Assembly (NCBI GenBank): GCA_025642075.2
Contig: JAODUO010000417.1
Coordinates: 62,001 to 126,000 of the forward strand
Direction of reading: 5' to 3'
DNA: 64,000 nt
From: Ridgeia piscesae
Lineage: Eukaryota > Annelida > Polychaeta > Sabellida > Siboglinidae
Part shown: in pieces, positions 36,964 to 47,144 of the stretch
Position numbering within the stretch: the first letter of the stretch is position 1
Layout of the letters: each line of letters begins with the position of its first letter
Made by a program: the position numbers and the translations under genes
The notes under the pieces: generated by a model
Told to the model about the DNA's origin: nothing
The model's input: the letters and a program-made list of their open reading frames with translations, nothing else
The model's database searches: none

Positions 36964-38370
36964 GTGACATTTAACAAGATTGCTACCTAGATATTCAACT
37001 TTAGATGGCAGGTGGAGTAGGAAGCCCTTTGGCTTATCGCGAGTCCAACCTATCTAAGTATACCCCGCCTGTCTTAGGTATGTCGGTTTTATTTTAAAAT
37101 ATATTAACACTACTAGCACCTACACAATCAGCTGATAATCTGTTCCATTCGTTTACTGTTCTTTGTGAAAATGAAAATTTTCTAATATCTAGTCTACACT
37201 GCTTCTTTGCTAATGTAACTCCATGTCCTCTAGTTCTTCTCTCTTCCTTGACCGTAAAAAAATATTTCTGTCAATATTTTCATTCTTTTAGACGCATTTC
37301 ATAACTAATATTCCTGAGTTTTTGTATCATTTTGGTTGCTCTCCTTTGTACTCTTTCTAGCATATCAATATCCTTCTTGCGATATGGTCTCCATGCTTGT
37401 ATACAATATTCTAAGTGAGGCCTTACTATTGTGTTATGCAGCGGTATTATTAGTTCTTTTTCTATGTACACTATATTTCGCCTAATTAATCCAAGAATTT
37501 GGTTTCCCTTCGCTGCTGCAATTCCACACTGCTCTGATATCTTCATGTTAGCACTAATAGTTAATCCTAAGTCCTTTTCCTTTAAAGTAGTATTTAGTAC
37601 AGTACCACCCATTGTATTTTGTGCATCTTCATTCCCATGTCCTGTGTGGGAGGCACTTACACTTTCCAAAATTAAACAGCATTTAGTTTTCCTAAACACT
37701 TTTGTGTCGTCCGCAAACTTCAACACCTTGCTTGTTATGTCATCATCCAAATCATTGATACATATTAAGAATAAAATAGGTCCCAAAATTGATCCCTGCC
37801 GTACTCCACTCAAAACCGATTTCCTTTTTGAAACCTCCCCATCAACAACTATTCTTTGTCTTCTATCAATAAGCCATTTTTCTATCCAGTTAATCATACC
37901 ATTTCCTATGCCATGGGTCTTTAGTTTAAGTAGTAATCTTTGGTGTGGCACTTTGTCAAAGGCTTTTTTTTAATCTAAGTAGATTCATTTATCCACTTTG
38001 TGACATCTTCCAAAAAACATAACATATTTGTTAAGCATGACCTCGCTTTTAAAATCCCATGTTGAGATGGGGTTTTCTATTTATTTGTAACTAGAAAATC
38101 AACCAAGTGATCTTTAATTAGTCTTTCTAATAGTTTGCAAATCACCGATGTTAAACTCACTGGTTTGTAGTTATCTGACTTGTTTCTCGAACCTTTTTTT
38201 AAATAATGGTATAATGTTTGCTTCTTTCCATTCCCTACTCTGATGACAAATTGAACACTGTCGCATGCGGTATGCTGATTTGTTCTACAATTTTCGATAA
38301 TAATTTGGGAGGAATCCCATCCACTCCATTTTATTATTTTCGACATGAATGCGATCGCAACATCACACCG
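36964..38370 (-). mobile_element. CR1/Jockey-like LINE, copy 2 (5'-truncated, minus strand)
   Basis: Minus-strand frames read NYKPVSLTSVICKLLERLIK (38260-38090), then GVRQGSILGPILFLICINDL and FADDTKVF (active-site FADD, about 37725-37700), then GNQILGLIRRNIVY and HLEYCIQAWRPYRKKD and on to the same 3'UTR as copy 1 (30598-31275). Frameshifts occur near 37965-37980 and 38080. Compared with copy 1 it lacks about 75 bases near 37276, consistent with deletion between short ATG repeats. It is not functional. Confidence 0.9.
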
Positions 38371-38400
38371 AAATGGATGTCCAACTACGCGGAATTATTA

Positions 38401-38647
38401 CCCAGATAATATGCAGACGTTAATCTAACGTTAATGTAACGTTAGCAGAAACGTTGGTGTAACGTTTAAATGCGAACGTTTTGACATCATTTTGCTCTTG
38501 TTTAGCGTTAATCTAACGTTTCAGTTTTAACCAAACCAAAACAACCAAAAACTAACGTTTCGGGAACGTTAGAGATTTAACCGTAACCAAAGTCAAACTG
38601 TTCTAACCAAATGCAAACGTTAATGTAACGTTTGCATGCTATCTGGG
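38401..38647. mobile_element. AACGTT-rich MITE, copy 1
   Basis: It starts CCCAGATAATATGCAGACGT and ends GTTTGCATGCTATCTGGG, forming terminal inverted repeats. The body is studded with TAACGTTA/AACGTTAGC motifs. It is about 85-90% similar by eye to the copy at 45580-45824. It has no coding capacity and lies next to the truncated 5' side of the LINE. Confidence 0.8.
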
Positions 38648-39469
38648 ATCTTGCATCTGTGTGGAGAACTTAATTAGTTCTATGTTTCATGTGAATTCTT
38701 CGATGGTACGACGTACATATATGCCCTCTTTTTACTTGATATACAGTCTGAGTGTGACACACGGACAACATTGGATACAATACCATTAAACTCACAAAGG
38801 CAATTTACGTTTTGTAACTTTATGATGGCTTAATCGTAGTTTGTACATACAGAAAAAGACATAATGGTATGTTAGCATATGTAATATTGCACACTGTTAT
38901 GTCACAACAGCAACATTTTATGAATACTTATGCATCCTTTATTGTATATTATGGAACATACAGTGATAAGACATCAGATTAATTACGTCGTTGCTACATA
39001 GTAAATGCATGATCATTTACATCCAATAAAAACAATATGTTGTATCTAAGTAAGAAAACAGTGTGCGACAATGCGACAAAGGTAAGCACCTCTTGTGGAA
39101 GACAGGATTTACCAATCTTCATGTTTTGTTGGTGACAACTTCGCTGCAAAAACCTGAAAGGAATCAAAACAATTGTTTGTTTACCATGCGAACTGTTTGA
39201 AACAAATTGCCGATACTATTATGTACCTAACAGAAACAACCATTCAACACATCATTCTGCTGAGAATAAACACAATACAGCAGCTTATGAAATTAAAAAC
39301 CTGATCATCCATATCTGTTAATTCATCTTAAAGTTGAAATCTTAAACTACCATGTTGAACTATATTAACAATAATCACTTCTTTCATATTACGTCATCAC
39401 ACATGCTACCATATGATGTGACTTGGATATGATGTTACTTAATACATCATGTGTTTTTGCGAAATGGTT
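38648..39469. other. No gene recognised
   Basis: AT-rich DNA without a supported gene, RNA or repeat. Confidence 0.5.
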
Positions 39470-39745
39470 GAGTGGGAGAGGGGGAAGTAAGGGACAGGAG
39501 AGAAAGAGGATGGGAGGGAAAGAAAGAGAGGTAGGGGGGGAGAGCGAGACAACGAGAGGGAGGGAAGGAGGGAGATAAGGGACAGGAGAGAAATTGGAAG
39601 AGAGAGGGGGACGGAAGGAGATAAGACACAGGAGAGAAAGAGGGAGGGTGGGAGGGAGAGAAAGAGAGGGAATGAAGGATGGAGATACGGGACAGAAGAG
39701 AGGGGGAGGGAGATAAAGGACAGGAGAAAGAGTGAGGGATGGCAT
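39470..39745. repeat. Purine (GA)-rich tract
   Basis: About 275 bases of GGGA/GAGA-type repeats on the plus strand with few pyrimidines. The Pro/Ser/Leu-rich minus-strand frame (39389-39748) is an artefact. Confidence 0.95.
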
Positions 39746-40206
39746 CAAGATGTGTTTATCAGCTGAAACATACTAATAGGAAATATTCTCAATTGCACGC
39801 ATTTAAAAACGACGAAGGAGGACGTGATCAACAATTCACATTCTTTCAACTTCATTAATTATCGGCCATACACTTAGTTGACTCCAATTTGCATCGCACC
39901 ATAAAAATGTCAATCGCGTGTCCTTTTAAATTGCATTATGCTGAGCTAAGATACACTTAATAAGAATTAAGTTCTAGTTATATTTAAGGGTATGTGGACA
40001 ACATTAAAATAGTCATAATAAATATGTCACAACTGACAATACTTACCGTATAATCGTCCATGCCATTTGCATGAACTATTCAACATCCTTATATCATAGA
40101 CATGTCATATGCAGCAGCCGAGTTAGCACTATCATCTGTAATATAAGGACAGTTATGTCGTATTATCAATGTTCAATAAAATGTAATCAGACATTATTTC
40201 AACAGA
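39746..40206. other. No gene recognised
   Basis: AT-rich spacer up to the target duplication of the Ty3-type element. Confidence 0.5.
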
Positions 40207-40211
40207 GTAAC

Positions 40212-40387
40212 TGTTGTTTATTCAGACACTAAAATAAAACACACACGTGGTTCTTGGGGATAGCACTCAACTGAACTTTATTTGCATATCCATGTATCAC
40301 TACTCACAGCTAGGTCACGGCTATAACGTATATTACTACGCATGACTACTGGCGTATAGTCCACAACATTGACATACATATTTAACA
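40212..40387 (-). repeat. 3' LTR of the Ty3-type element
   Basis: 176 bp with TGTT...AACA ends on either strand. On the coding (minus) strand it includes AATAAAG near 40275 and a TGAATAAACAACA end. Confidence 0.85.
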
Positions 40388-40540
40388 GTTCCCTCCCGGA
40401 CCAATTATTAATTAATTTACCTTTTTATTCACTAGCATAACTGATTATCTCAAATACTCTAACTGATTAATATAGTAACATAGTTATGTGCTGGCAATGT
40501 AATTCAGCCATACATTAGCATTTAACCATGTTATTTATGC

Positions 40541-43205
40541 CTAAACTAATGCAGCATATAGTGCTTGTGACTCGTGTAGTTCTACATATCTATTATTTAA
40601 TCTATCTGGTGCCTTTCTCACACGAGAAGACCGTCTCAGCGGTGTTTCATGCTCAACCTGAGTCGGTGGCACCACTTCTGTCTGAGTCCTATCCTGAACT
40701 GTCTGCTGGTGGGACGCATCATATGTCACCTCGTCATTGGTCTGATTAAGTGGTGGCATAGAGCCCATCAAGTAGTCCTGATCAGTCGCAGTCAGTGGTA
40801 ACTCTGTCAAGGACATGTTACTCAAGTTGACTCGTGCACTTAACTGATCAATGTGGCGTTTCCATAATCCCTTGGCAACAACGACTTGATAAGTCAATGG
40901 ACCACACTTTGCAGTTATCGTTCCTCGTACCCACTTTTCTTTTCCATGGTAATCTCGGACCCAAACTATGTCACTCTCTCTCTCTCTCTCTCTGAACTGT
41001 CTCAAATTTTGGGTACTCTTTTCCATCTGTTTTTCTCGTCGCTGGGTTTCTCGTCGGTTACCTGGTTTTACACTGTCTGGTCGTGTCCGTAACTGTCTAC
41101 CCATGAAACGTACTGCGGGAGTTTCACATGTGAAAGCATGGGGAGCATTTCGATATGCCAGGAGGAATTTATCCAGTCTGACCTGGAGTGACTCTCCTGC
41201 TGTTGCCATCGCTTTCACACCCTGTTTTACCGTCTGAACAAATCGTTCTGCCAATCCGTTCGAACTCGGATGGTAGGGTGGGGTCCAGGAAGTCCTTGAA
41301 CTCCTGCGATTTGAACTGTGGTGCATTGTCCCAGACCAAAGTCTGTGGAACACCCTCTCTACTGAACATGGTCCTCAGAGCATTCACTGTCGCTTCACTT
41401 GTTGTACTATTGACAATAACAAAGTCTGGCCACTTTGAAAATGAGTCAACTACAATGAGGAACATTTCCCCCTCTACAGGACCTGCATAATCAATATGTA
41501 TCAGTTCACCTGGCCGTGATGCCGGGACCCATGGATGTAATGGAGCATTGGTTGGATTCCTCTGTACCAACTGGCAAGACTCGCAGCTTTGGTACAAGCT
41601 TCAATGTCTGCATCCATGCCTGGCCACCAGACATACGAACGTGCGACCCCCTTCATTTTCACAACACCGATATGGCCTGTGTGAAGCTCATCAAGCATTT
41701 CAGCTCGAAATTGCTTTGGAATGATTACTCTCATTCCCCATAGCAGAACATCACCATCTCGTTACGACGACTGAAGTACGGTTGTAAATCTAACCGCTCT
41801 GTTGGCAACCTATCCGGCCAACCATCTCGTGTGTAACTCATCCCCTGTGACAACAATGGGTCTTTTCGAACTCCGACCTTGATCTGTTCGCTCGTGACAG
41901 GTAACACCCCAACTCCAAGAACGACACTCACATCTTCGTCTATAGATGCATCCGCTGATATGTACTTTCTGGGACTGATGATCGCTGCTAGGGGTTTGTT
42001 GTCAGTGACAAGAGTGAACTTACTGCCAAACAGGGAAGGATAGAATCTCTTCACACCAAAAATGATTCCTAGTCCTTCTCTCTCAATCTGCGAGTATTTC
42101 GGTTCTGCTCTCGTCAATGCGCGAGATGCGAACAAAATCGGTGGCTCCTCTCAATTAGGCATAATGTGAGAGAGCACTGCACCAATACCAACTGGTGAGG
42201 CATCACATGCGACTGTCACGGGGAGATTGCTGTCAAAATGCATCAGAAACCCTGACTCACATAGAGCACGTTTCACTGCTAGAAACGCTTCATCCATGTC
42301 ATCTGTCCACTCAAACTTTCTATCCTTCTCAAGCAACATGGTGAGAGGATGGAGTGTGGATGCACAATCTGGCACACACTTACGACAGTAGTTTGCCATG
42401 TCAATGACGACCTCCGTGAACTAACATCAGTAGGCCTCGGTGCATCAAGAACGACGGCTATCTTGTCCGCCGATTTGTGACTACCGTGGGTATCAATCAC
42501 GTGACCCAGGTATTCAAGTGAATCTCTGGAGAATTCACATTTCGCCCTATTCAATTTCAAGCCAAACTCTGCCAGTCTTTCGAAAACTCTACCCAGATTG
42601 TTCAGATGTTCTGCCTCGGTTTTCCCCGACCCAAGAATATCGTCAAGATATACCTTGACTCCAGGCAAACCCAGCAATACTTTCTCCATTGCATTTTGCC
42701 ATATTGATGGAGCCGTCGTAATGCCATACACTAATCTATTCTATTGAAAAAGTCCGTTGTGCGTCGATATAGTCAGGTACTGTCTAGAATCCTCAGAAAC
42801 CTCCATTTGGTTGTACGCTTTTGCTAAGTCTAGTTTTGAGAATTTTGCTCCACCCGCCAAATCTGCCAGAATATCAATAATGTGAATGTTTGGTGGGGAC
42901 ACAGTTTTCAGCTGAGGATTAACACTCGTCTTGTAGTTACCACACAGTCTAATGGGACCATTCTTCTTAGGCACTACCACTACACCTGTCGCCCAGTCAC
43001 TACTTGTAATTGGTGTAATTGCCCCGGTTTTCTCAAGCCGACTTTTGGTCGCAGAGCATAGGGAACCCGATACGGTTTAGTGTACACAGGGTTAGTACCA
43101 TCTACCACTTCAGTGTATGCTTTGACATCTTTTCGCAAACCCAGTTTCCCATCAAACAACCCCTGGTATTTATTAACTAGCCACTCTAGCTCACTCTGAT
43201 GTCGT
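40541..43205 (-). pseudogene. Ty3-type pol remnant: reverse transcriptase, RNase H, integrase
   Basis: Reading 3' to 5' on the plus strand: LEWLVNKYQGLFDGKLGLRK (about 43190), MVVPKKNGPIRLCGNYK and FSKLDLAKAYNQ (RT), then VYLDDILGSG (YLDD active site, about 42640), LTMLLEKDRKFEWTD, VACDASPVGIGAVLSH (RNase H), LTVDNKP-like TLVTDNKPLAAI, integrase HTGHIGVVKMKGVARSYVWW, CESCQ, HIDYAGPVEGEMFLIVVDSF, DNAPQFKS and HPSSNGLAERFVQTVKQG. The integrase DDE residues are visible but split over frames. In-frame stops and shifts (for example near 43005, 42735, 42140, 41270) disrupt it. Confidence 0.9.
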
Positions 43206-43208
43206 CAC

Positions 43209-43281
43209 CAATTAGCTGTTAATTGTATATTCAGACACTAAAGTAAAACACACACGTGGTTCTTGGGGATAGCACTCAACA
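43209..43281 (-). repeat. Displaced LTR fragment between gag and pol
   Basis: GTTGAGTGCTATCCCCAAGA on the minus strand and its continuation match the R/U5-like half of the 3' LTR (40212-40280) with only a few changes, yet sit inside the element. Pol sequence follows directly and gag lies on its other side. Confidence 0.85.
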
Positions 43282-44215
43282 TTCATGACACAGTTAGACT
43301 TACTACTATTCACATCCAAAACATTTGAAATGTTTTCACTCTGCAACTGAGATTGAGTGTTACTGTCACCGTATACACCGGTCGCTGTCGCTGAGGCTGA
43401 GCATCAATGTTTTTGTGTCTGTCCCGCTCCCGTTTCTTCGGCGATTGACACATTTTCGCGAAATTATTGTTCTGTCCACAAATGTGTCAACGTTTCCCGA
43501 ACGCTGGACACTGCTTACGGTCGAACGCGTGTTCCCGACCACAGAACTTACATCGCCCCTGGGCTTGTCGCTGTCCTCGGACGACCCGACCCACCTCCGT
43601 CTCCGTGCTGCCGCGCCGTGCTTTCTCGGCCTTGACCTTCGTCACTCCGCTGCTAGCAGCCGCTGTTGGATCGTGCGTTTGTACACGGAACAAGTTCATG
43701 TTCTGACGTGCTGCCTCGTGGGCTGTGGCGATCTGGCTTGCACTATGTAAGGTCAACGTCTCCTCGCGGAATAATTTCTCCCGGAGACTGTCATCGTGGC
43801 ATCCGTAGAGGAGTTGGTCATGTAAATTGTTCTCCTTTTCGTCGCCGAAATTGCACGTCTTCGCGCAATTTATGACGCCGTCGTAAGACTGCATACATGA
43901 ACGAAACCTGTACCGATCGATCAGTTCGTTGGTTCTCGGCGCAAAGTAGCTGTCAAATCGGTCGAGCACTACTTTCACCGTCGGTATCTGTGCTGCTGCT
44001 CCTTCGATGTCATAATCGAACGAATTGTAAATCGCCAACAATTCCGCGCCACCAAATGTCAACAGCATCGCAATCTTCTCTGCGTGACTCTTTTCGGTGC
44101 TACCTGACGCCAGCAAATACATATTAAATTGCTGCTTAAAAGTCTGCCAACTTTCCTTGGCATTCGTCCCAGCAAGGCAGAGTGTAGGCGCCATTAGCCA
44201 AGTGAAGTCTGCCAT
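43282..44215 (-). pseudogene. Ty3-type gag remnant with zinc knuckles
   Basis: From ATG at 44213-44215 the frame gives a 242-residue capsid-like protein: MADFTWLMAPTLCLAGTNAK, SWQTFKQQFNMYLLASG, FGGAELLAIYNSFD and LLYGCHDDSLREKLFREE. It leads into a zinc-knuckle region (CKFCGREH...KQCPAFGKR) and stops at 43487. Right after, the frame would continue as a second knuckle (HICGQNNNFAKMC) if the stop were the expected Cys codon, so the TGA looks like a point mutation. Gag would assemble particles and bind RNA in an active element. Confidence 0.8.
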
Positions 44216-44248
44216 GCGTACTACGTGCGTCTTCTTCGGATGTTACGC

Positions 44249-44333
44249 TTACAGCTACACGGCTATAACGTGTATTACTACGCATGACTACTGGCATAAT
44301 TATAGTTCACAACATAGATATACATATTTAACA
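44249..44333 (-). repeat. Partial 5' LTR of the Ty3-type element
   Basis: Only the TGTTAAATATG-end half of the LTR (coding strand) is present, matching 40305-40387. The other half is missing here and is found instead at 43209-43281. Confidence 0.8.
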
Positions 44334-44338
44334 GTAAC

Positions 44339-45000
44339 TGAAATGTTGCCCGCCCGCTATTTCTATGATGCCAAAGCTGCCATCCAGACCGACTTCGTTT
44401 GGCCAACTCGAGTTTCTCGCGTAACCCTAAAGTGGTATCCAATTTACGCTGCGCACGCAGCACTACAACAGTAATCCAACTGAACAGTGCATGATGATCG
44501 TGATCACGGAGATAAACCCGTTATGTATATAAATAAAATAAAGTAATCAGTTGTCCAGTGTGTAAATTGTGATGTTCATCTTCTTTGTCTTAAATTATCA
44601 TTCATAGAATGTGGTTACTTTACTGCATATAATTGTGTCGTGTAATGTTTAATTAATTTCTTGTGCAGTAGGGGCTTATGTTCCCTATCGGCTGTCACTG
44701 CTAATGATGTAGTTACTCGAGTGAATCCTCTCCAAACCGCGATTGCCTCGGATAGTGGCCTTGAAGATTCATCTTGTTTATATATGTCAAGAAGGGTCAC
44801 GTGGGCAAATGATCTTGGATATTCGATTGGGACGCGGGTTACTCGAGTTACTCGCGTAGCTCAATCGAAGTCGGCTCTAGTGATCAACTGTGAAGGGGTC
44901 AGCACACAGTTAATATTCCCATTGGCATTGGCCACCATGTTAGCATTTTGTAGGATTAAACCAGACGCATGAAAACTAAAACTTGTTGCCTGTTGTTATC
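44339..45000. other. No gene recognised
   Basis: AT-rich DNA with a pair of short ACTCGAGT/ACTCGCGTAGC motifs. No supported gene. Confidence 0.45.
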
Positions 45001-45004
45001 TCAG

Positions 45005-45055
45005 GTCTCAGGTAGTGTACTCCAAACAGCCCAAACTTGGGCTAACGCAGGAGTT
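45005..45055 (-). repeat. SINE tail fragment
   Basis: ACTCCAAACAGCCCAAACTT through AACGCAGGAGTT is the reverse complement of the segment at 52978-53018 in the tRNA-derived SINE. Confidence 0.65.
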
Positions 45056-45079
45056 TGTAGTGCTTCTTGTGCGCATGCG

Positions 45080-45186
45080 TTTGGTTGTATGTTTGTTTGT
45101 TTGTTATAGCTTGTTTGTTTGTTTGTTTGTTTGTTTGTTTGCTTGTTTGTTTGTTTGTTTGTTTGTTTGTTTGTTTGTTTGTTTTA
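45080..45186. repeat. (GTTT)n microsatellite
   Basis: About 25 GTTT units with single interruptions. Confidence 0.95.
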
Positions 45187-45189
45187 CAG

Positions 45190-45500
45190 GCAATTTAGGT
45201 GATTGGGTGTTGTGAAGGGGGGGGTCATTATTGCTGCTTGAAAAGCTATAGGGTTTTCTATTTCAGTAATGTGTGGTGGGATCATATTCCAGATGCGAAT
45301 TGCACGTGGGCAAAAGGAGAACACTGGAGTTTTGATGCGACACCTCTTGGCTATGTCACTGACATGCTGGTCAAGTTTAGTCAAAATATAGTATTTCGTT
45401 CTCTCGTAAAATGCACTTATATATGACACCCGTGAATATTTACAAATGAATTCAGGCAGTAATATAGCAGAGGTATCAACAAGCCAAATCACTTCCAAAT
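45190..45500 (-). mobile_element. LINE C-terminal fragment (minus strand)
   Basis: The frame reads VSYISAFYERTKYYILTKLD, CRIKTPVFSFCPRAIRIWNM and IPPHITEIENPIAFQAAI. RIWN.IPP.I....ENP..FQ... is the typical end of CR1/L2-like proteins (WN.LP..I......F). A weaker, more mutated relative lies at about 56380-56560. Confidence 0.6.
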
Positions 45501-45579
45501 ACCCATCCGCTTGGTGAAATCAGCTGACAATTCACCTGGAAATCTGCTTCAAGTGCAACGTCTAATTGTGATATGTATA

Positions 45580-45824
45580 CCCAGATAACGTGCAAACGTT
45601 AATCTGACGTTAATGTAACGTTAGCAGAAATGTTGGTGTAACCTTTAAATGCGAATGTTTTTGTACGTAATCTTTGTTCGTTTGTTTAACGTTAATCTAA
45701 CGTTTAAGTTTTAACCTAACAAAAACAACCAAAAACTAACGTTTCGCGGGAACGTTAGTAACCAAAGTCGAACGGTTCTAACCAGATGCAAACGTTATAA
45801 TGTAATGTTTGCATGCTATTCGGG
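45580..45824. mobile_element. AACGTT-rich MITE, copy 2
   Basis: Same family and orientation as 38401-38647: starts CCCAGATAACGTGCAAACGT and ends GTTTGCATGCTATTCGGG. It is flanked by TATA on both sides (45576-45579 and 45825-45828), a possible 4-bp or TA target duplication. Confidence 0.8.
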
Positions 45825-46107
45825 TATACAACGTTTGTGAAATACCACTGCATCAAGAAGAAATGAACTCACACGACGTGGAGGGAGTTCCGCGGTGCGA
45901 TGTAATGTCCGAGTCGGCCAGATGGTTGTGTATCAAGCGCTACTCGTATTACTGAAGCGACATGCTTATTGGTCCTTATATTGTACCGAGCACGACCTAG
46001 AAACCCCGGCCATTACACCATGCAGACGCGCTCTTTATTGGTTAATAGCATCACACAACTGGGATACGCATAAGGAACTATGAGACAATAGCGCGTCCCG
46101 TGCAACT

Positions 46108-46131
46108 GAAAACTGGGTTACGCTTAACCCA
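46108..46131. repeat. 9-bp-arm hairpin
   Basis: AACTGGGTT and AACCCAGTT flank a 6-base ACGCTT spacer, immediately before the Thr/Pro-rich repeat region. Confidence 0.85.
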
Positions 46132-46138
46132 GTTTTAG

Positions 46139-47144
46139 CCAATCCGTAAATCTGTACCGACCACTGCTACTGTCCTTCCTGCACCGATCACCAATGCCAC
46201 CCCTGCTGTACCGACCACTGCTACTGTCCTTCCTGCACCGACCACCAATGCCACCCCTGCTGTACCGACCACTGCTACTGTCCTTCCTGCACCGACCACC
46301 AATGCCACCCCTTCTGTACCGACCACTGCTACTGTCCTTCCTGCACCGACCACCAATGCCACCCCTGCTGTACCGACCACTGCTACTGTCCTTCCTGCAC
46401 CGACCACCAATGCCACCCCTGCTGTACCGACCACTGCTACTGTACGTCCGTCCTGCACCGACCACCAATGCCACCCCTTCTGTACCGACCACTGCTACTG
46501 TCCTTCCTGCACCGACCACCAATGCCACCCCTTCTGTACCGACCACTGCTACTGTCCTTCCTGCACCGACCACCAATGCCACCCCTTCTGTACCGACCAC
46601 TGCTACTGTCCTTCCTGCATCGACCACCAATGCCACCCCTTCTGTACCGACCACTGCTACTGTCCTTCCTGCACCGACCACCAATGCCACCCCTTCTGTG
46701 CCAACCACTGCTACTGTCCTTCCTGCACCGACCACCAATGCCACCCCTTCTGTACCGACCACTGCTACTGTCCGTCCTGCATCGACCACCAATGCCACCC
46801 CTTCTGTACCGACGACAGTTACTACCCTTCCTGTAGTAGCCACCAATGCCACCCCTTCTGTACCGACGACAGTTACTGCCCTTCCTGTAGTAGCCACCAA
46901 TGCCACCCCTTCTGTACCGACCAATGCTACTGTACTTCCTGTAGAGACCACCAGTAGAATTCTTACTGCACTCACCTCTGCTACCCTTGCGCCAATCTCT
47001 ACAACGACCAGTCCTGCTGTGGTGAACCGCTGGGACATCAGCGTCGACATGCCTATGATACACCCAGCCCACAGGAACGCTAATGAAACTAGTCCCTTAC
47101 AAGAACTGTTCAATGATTTAGGTTTGATATTTTTAAATGAGTAG
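46139..47144 (+). CDS. Thr/Pro-rich tandem-repeat (mucin-like) terminal exon with a frame break
   Basis: Fifteen copies of a 54-base unit (46155-46960) encode an 18-residue repeat, VPTTATVLPAPTTNATPS, with AATGCC/ACC motifs offering N-glycosylation (NAT) and dense O-glycosylation sites. The last units diverge (TTVTALPVVATN). The frame then leaves the repeat and ends in non-repetitive sequence (NRWDISVDMPMIHPAHRNAN, then SPLQELFNDLGLIFLNE) at TAG 47142-47144, which argues for real coding. A CCAGTTTTAG acceptor precedes 46139. Near 46441 four extra bases (GTACGTCCGTCC for GTCCTTCC) shift the frame, so units 1-6 and 7-15 are in different frames. Upstream exons and a signal peptide were not found. 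It could be a secreted or surface mucin-like protein, a pseudogene, or carry a sequencing error. Confidence 0.45.

Larger units (their letters stand above)
40207..44338 (-). mobile_element. Ty3/gypsy-type LTR retrotransposon, rearranged and inactive
   Basis: The insertion 40212-44333 is flanked by GTAAC at 40207-40211 and 44334-44338, the 5-bp duplication expected from an LTR-retroelement integrase. The 3' LTR (40212-40387 on the plus strand) is complete and preceded by a polypurine tract (GGGAGGGAAC on the minus strand). Order on the minus strand is: partial 5' LTR, leader, gag, a displaced LTR fragment, reverse transcriptase, RNase H, integrase, 3' LTR. Protease was not found. Multiple stops and frameshifts make it inactive. 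Domain order RT-RNaseH-integrase marks it as Ty3-type rather than Copia. Confidence 0.92.

Noticed and set aside
39389..39748. Pro/Ser/Leu-rich minus-strand frame
   Set aside because: Antisense of a purine-rich simple tract.
46124..47113. Gly/Val-rich minus-strand frame across the 54-base repeats
   Set aside because: Antisense reading of the repeat. The plus-strand Thr/Pro frame is the one that continues into unique sequence with a clean stop.
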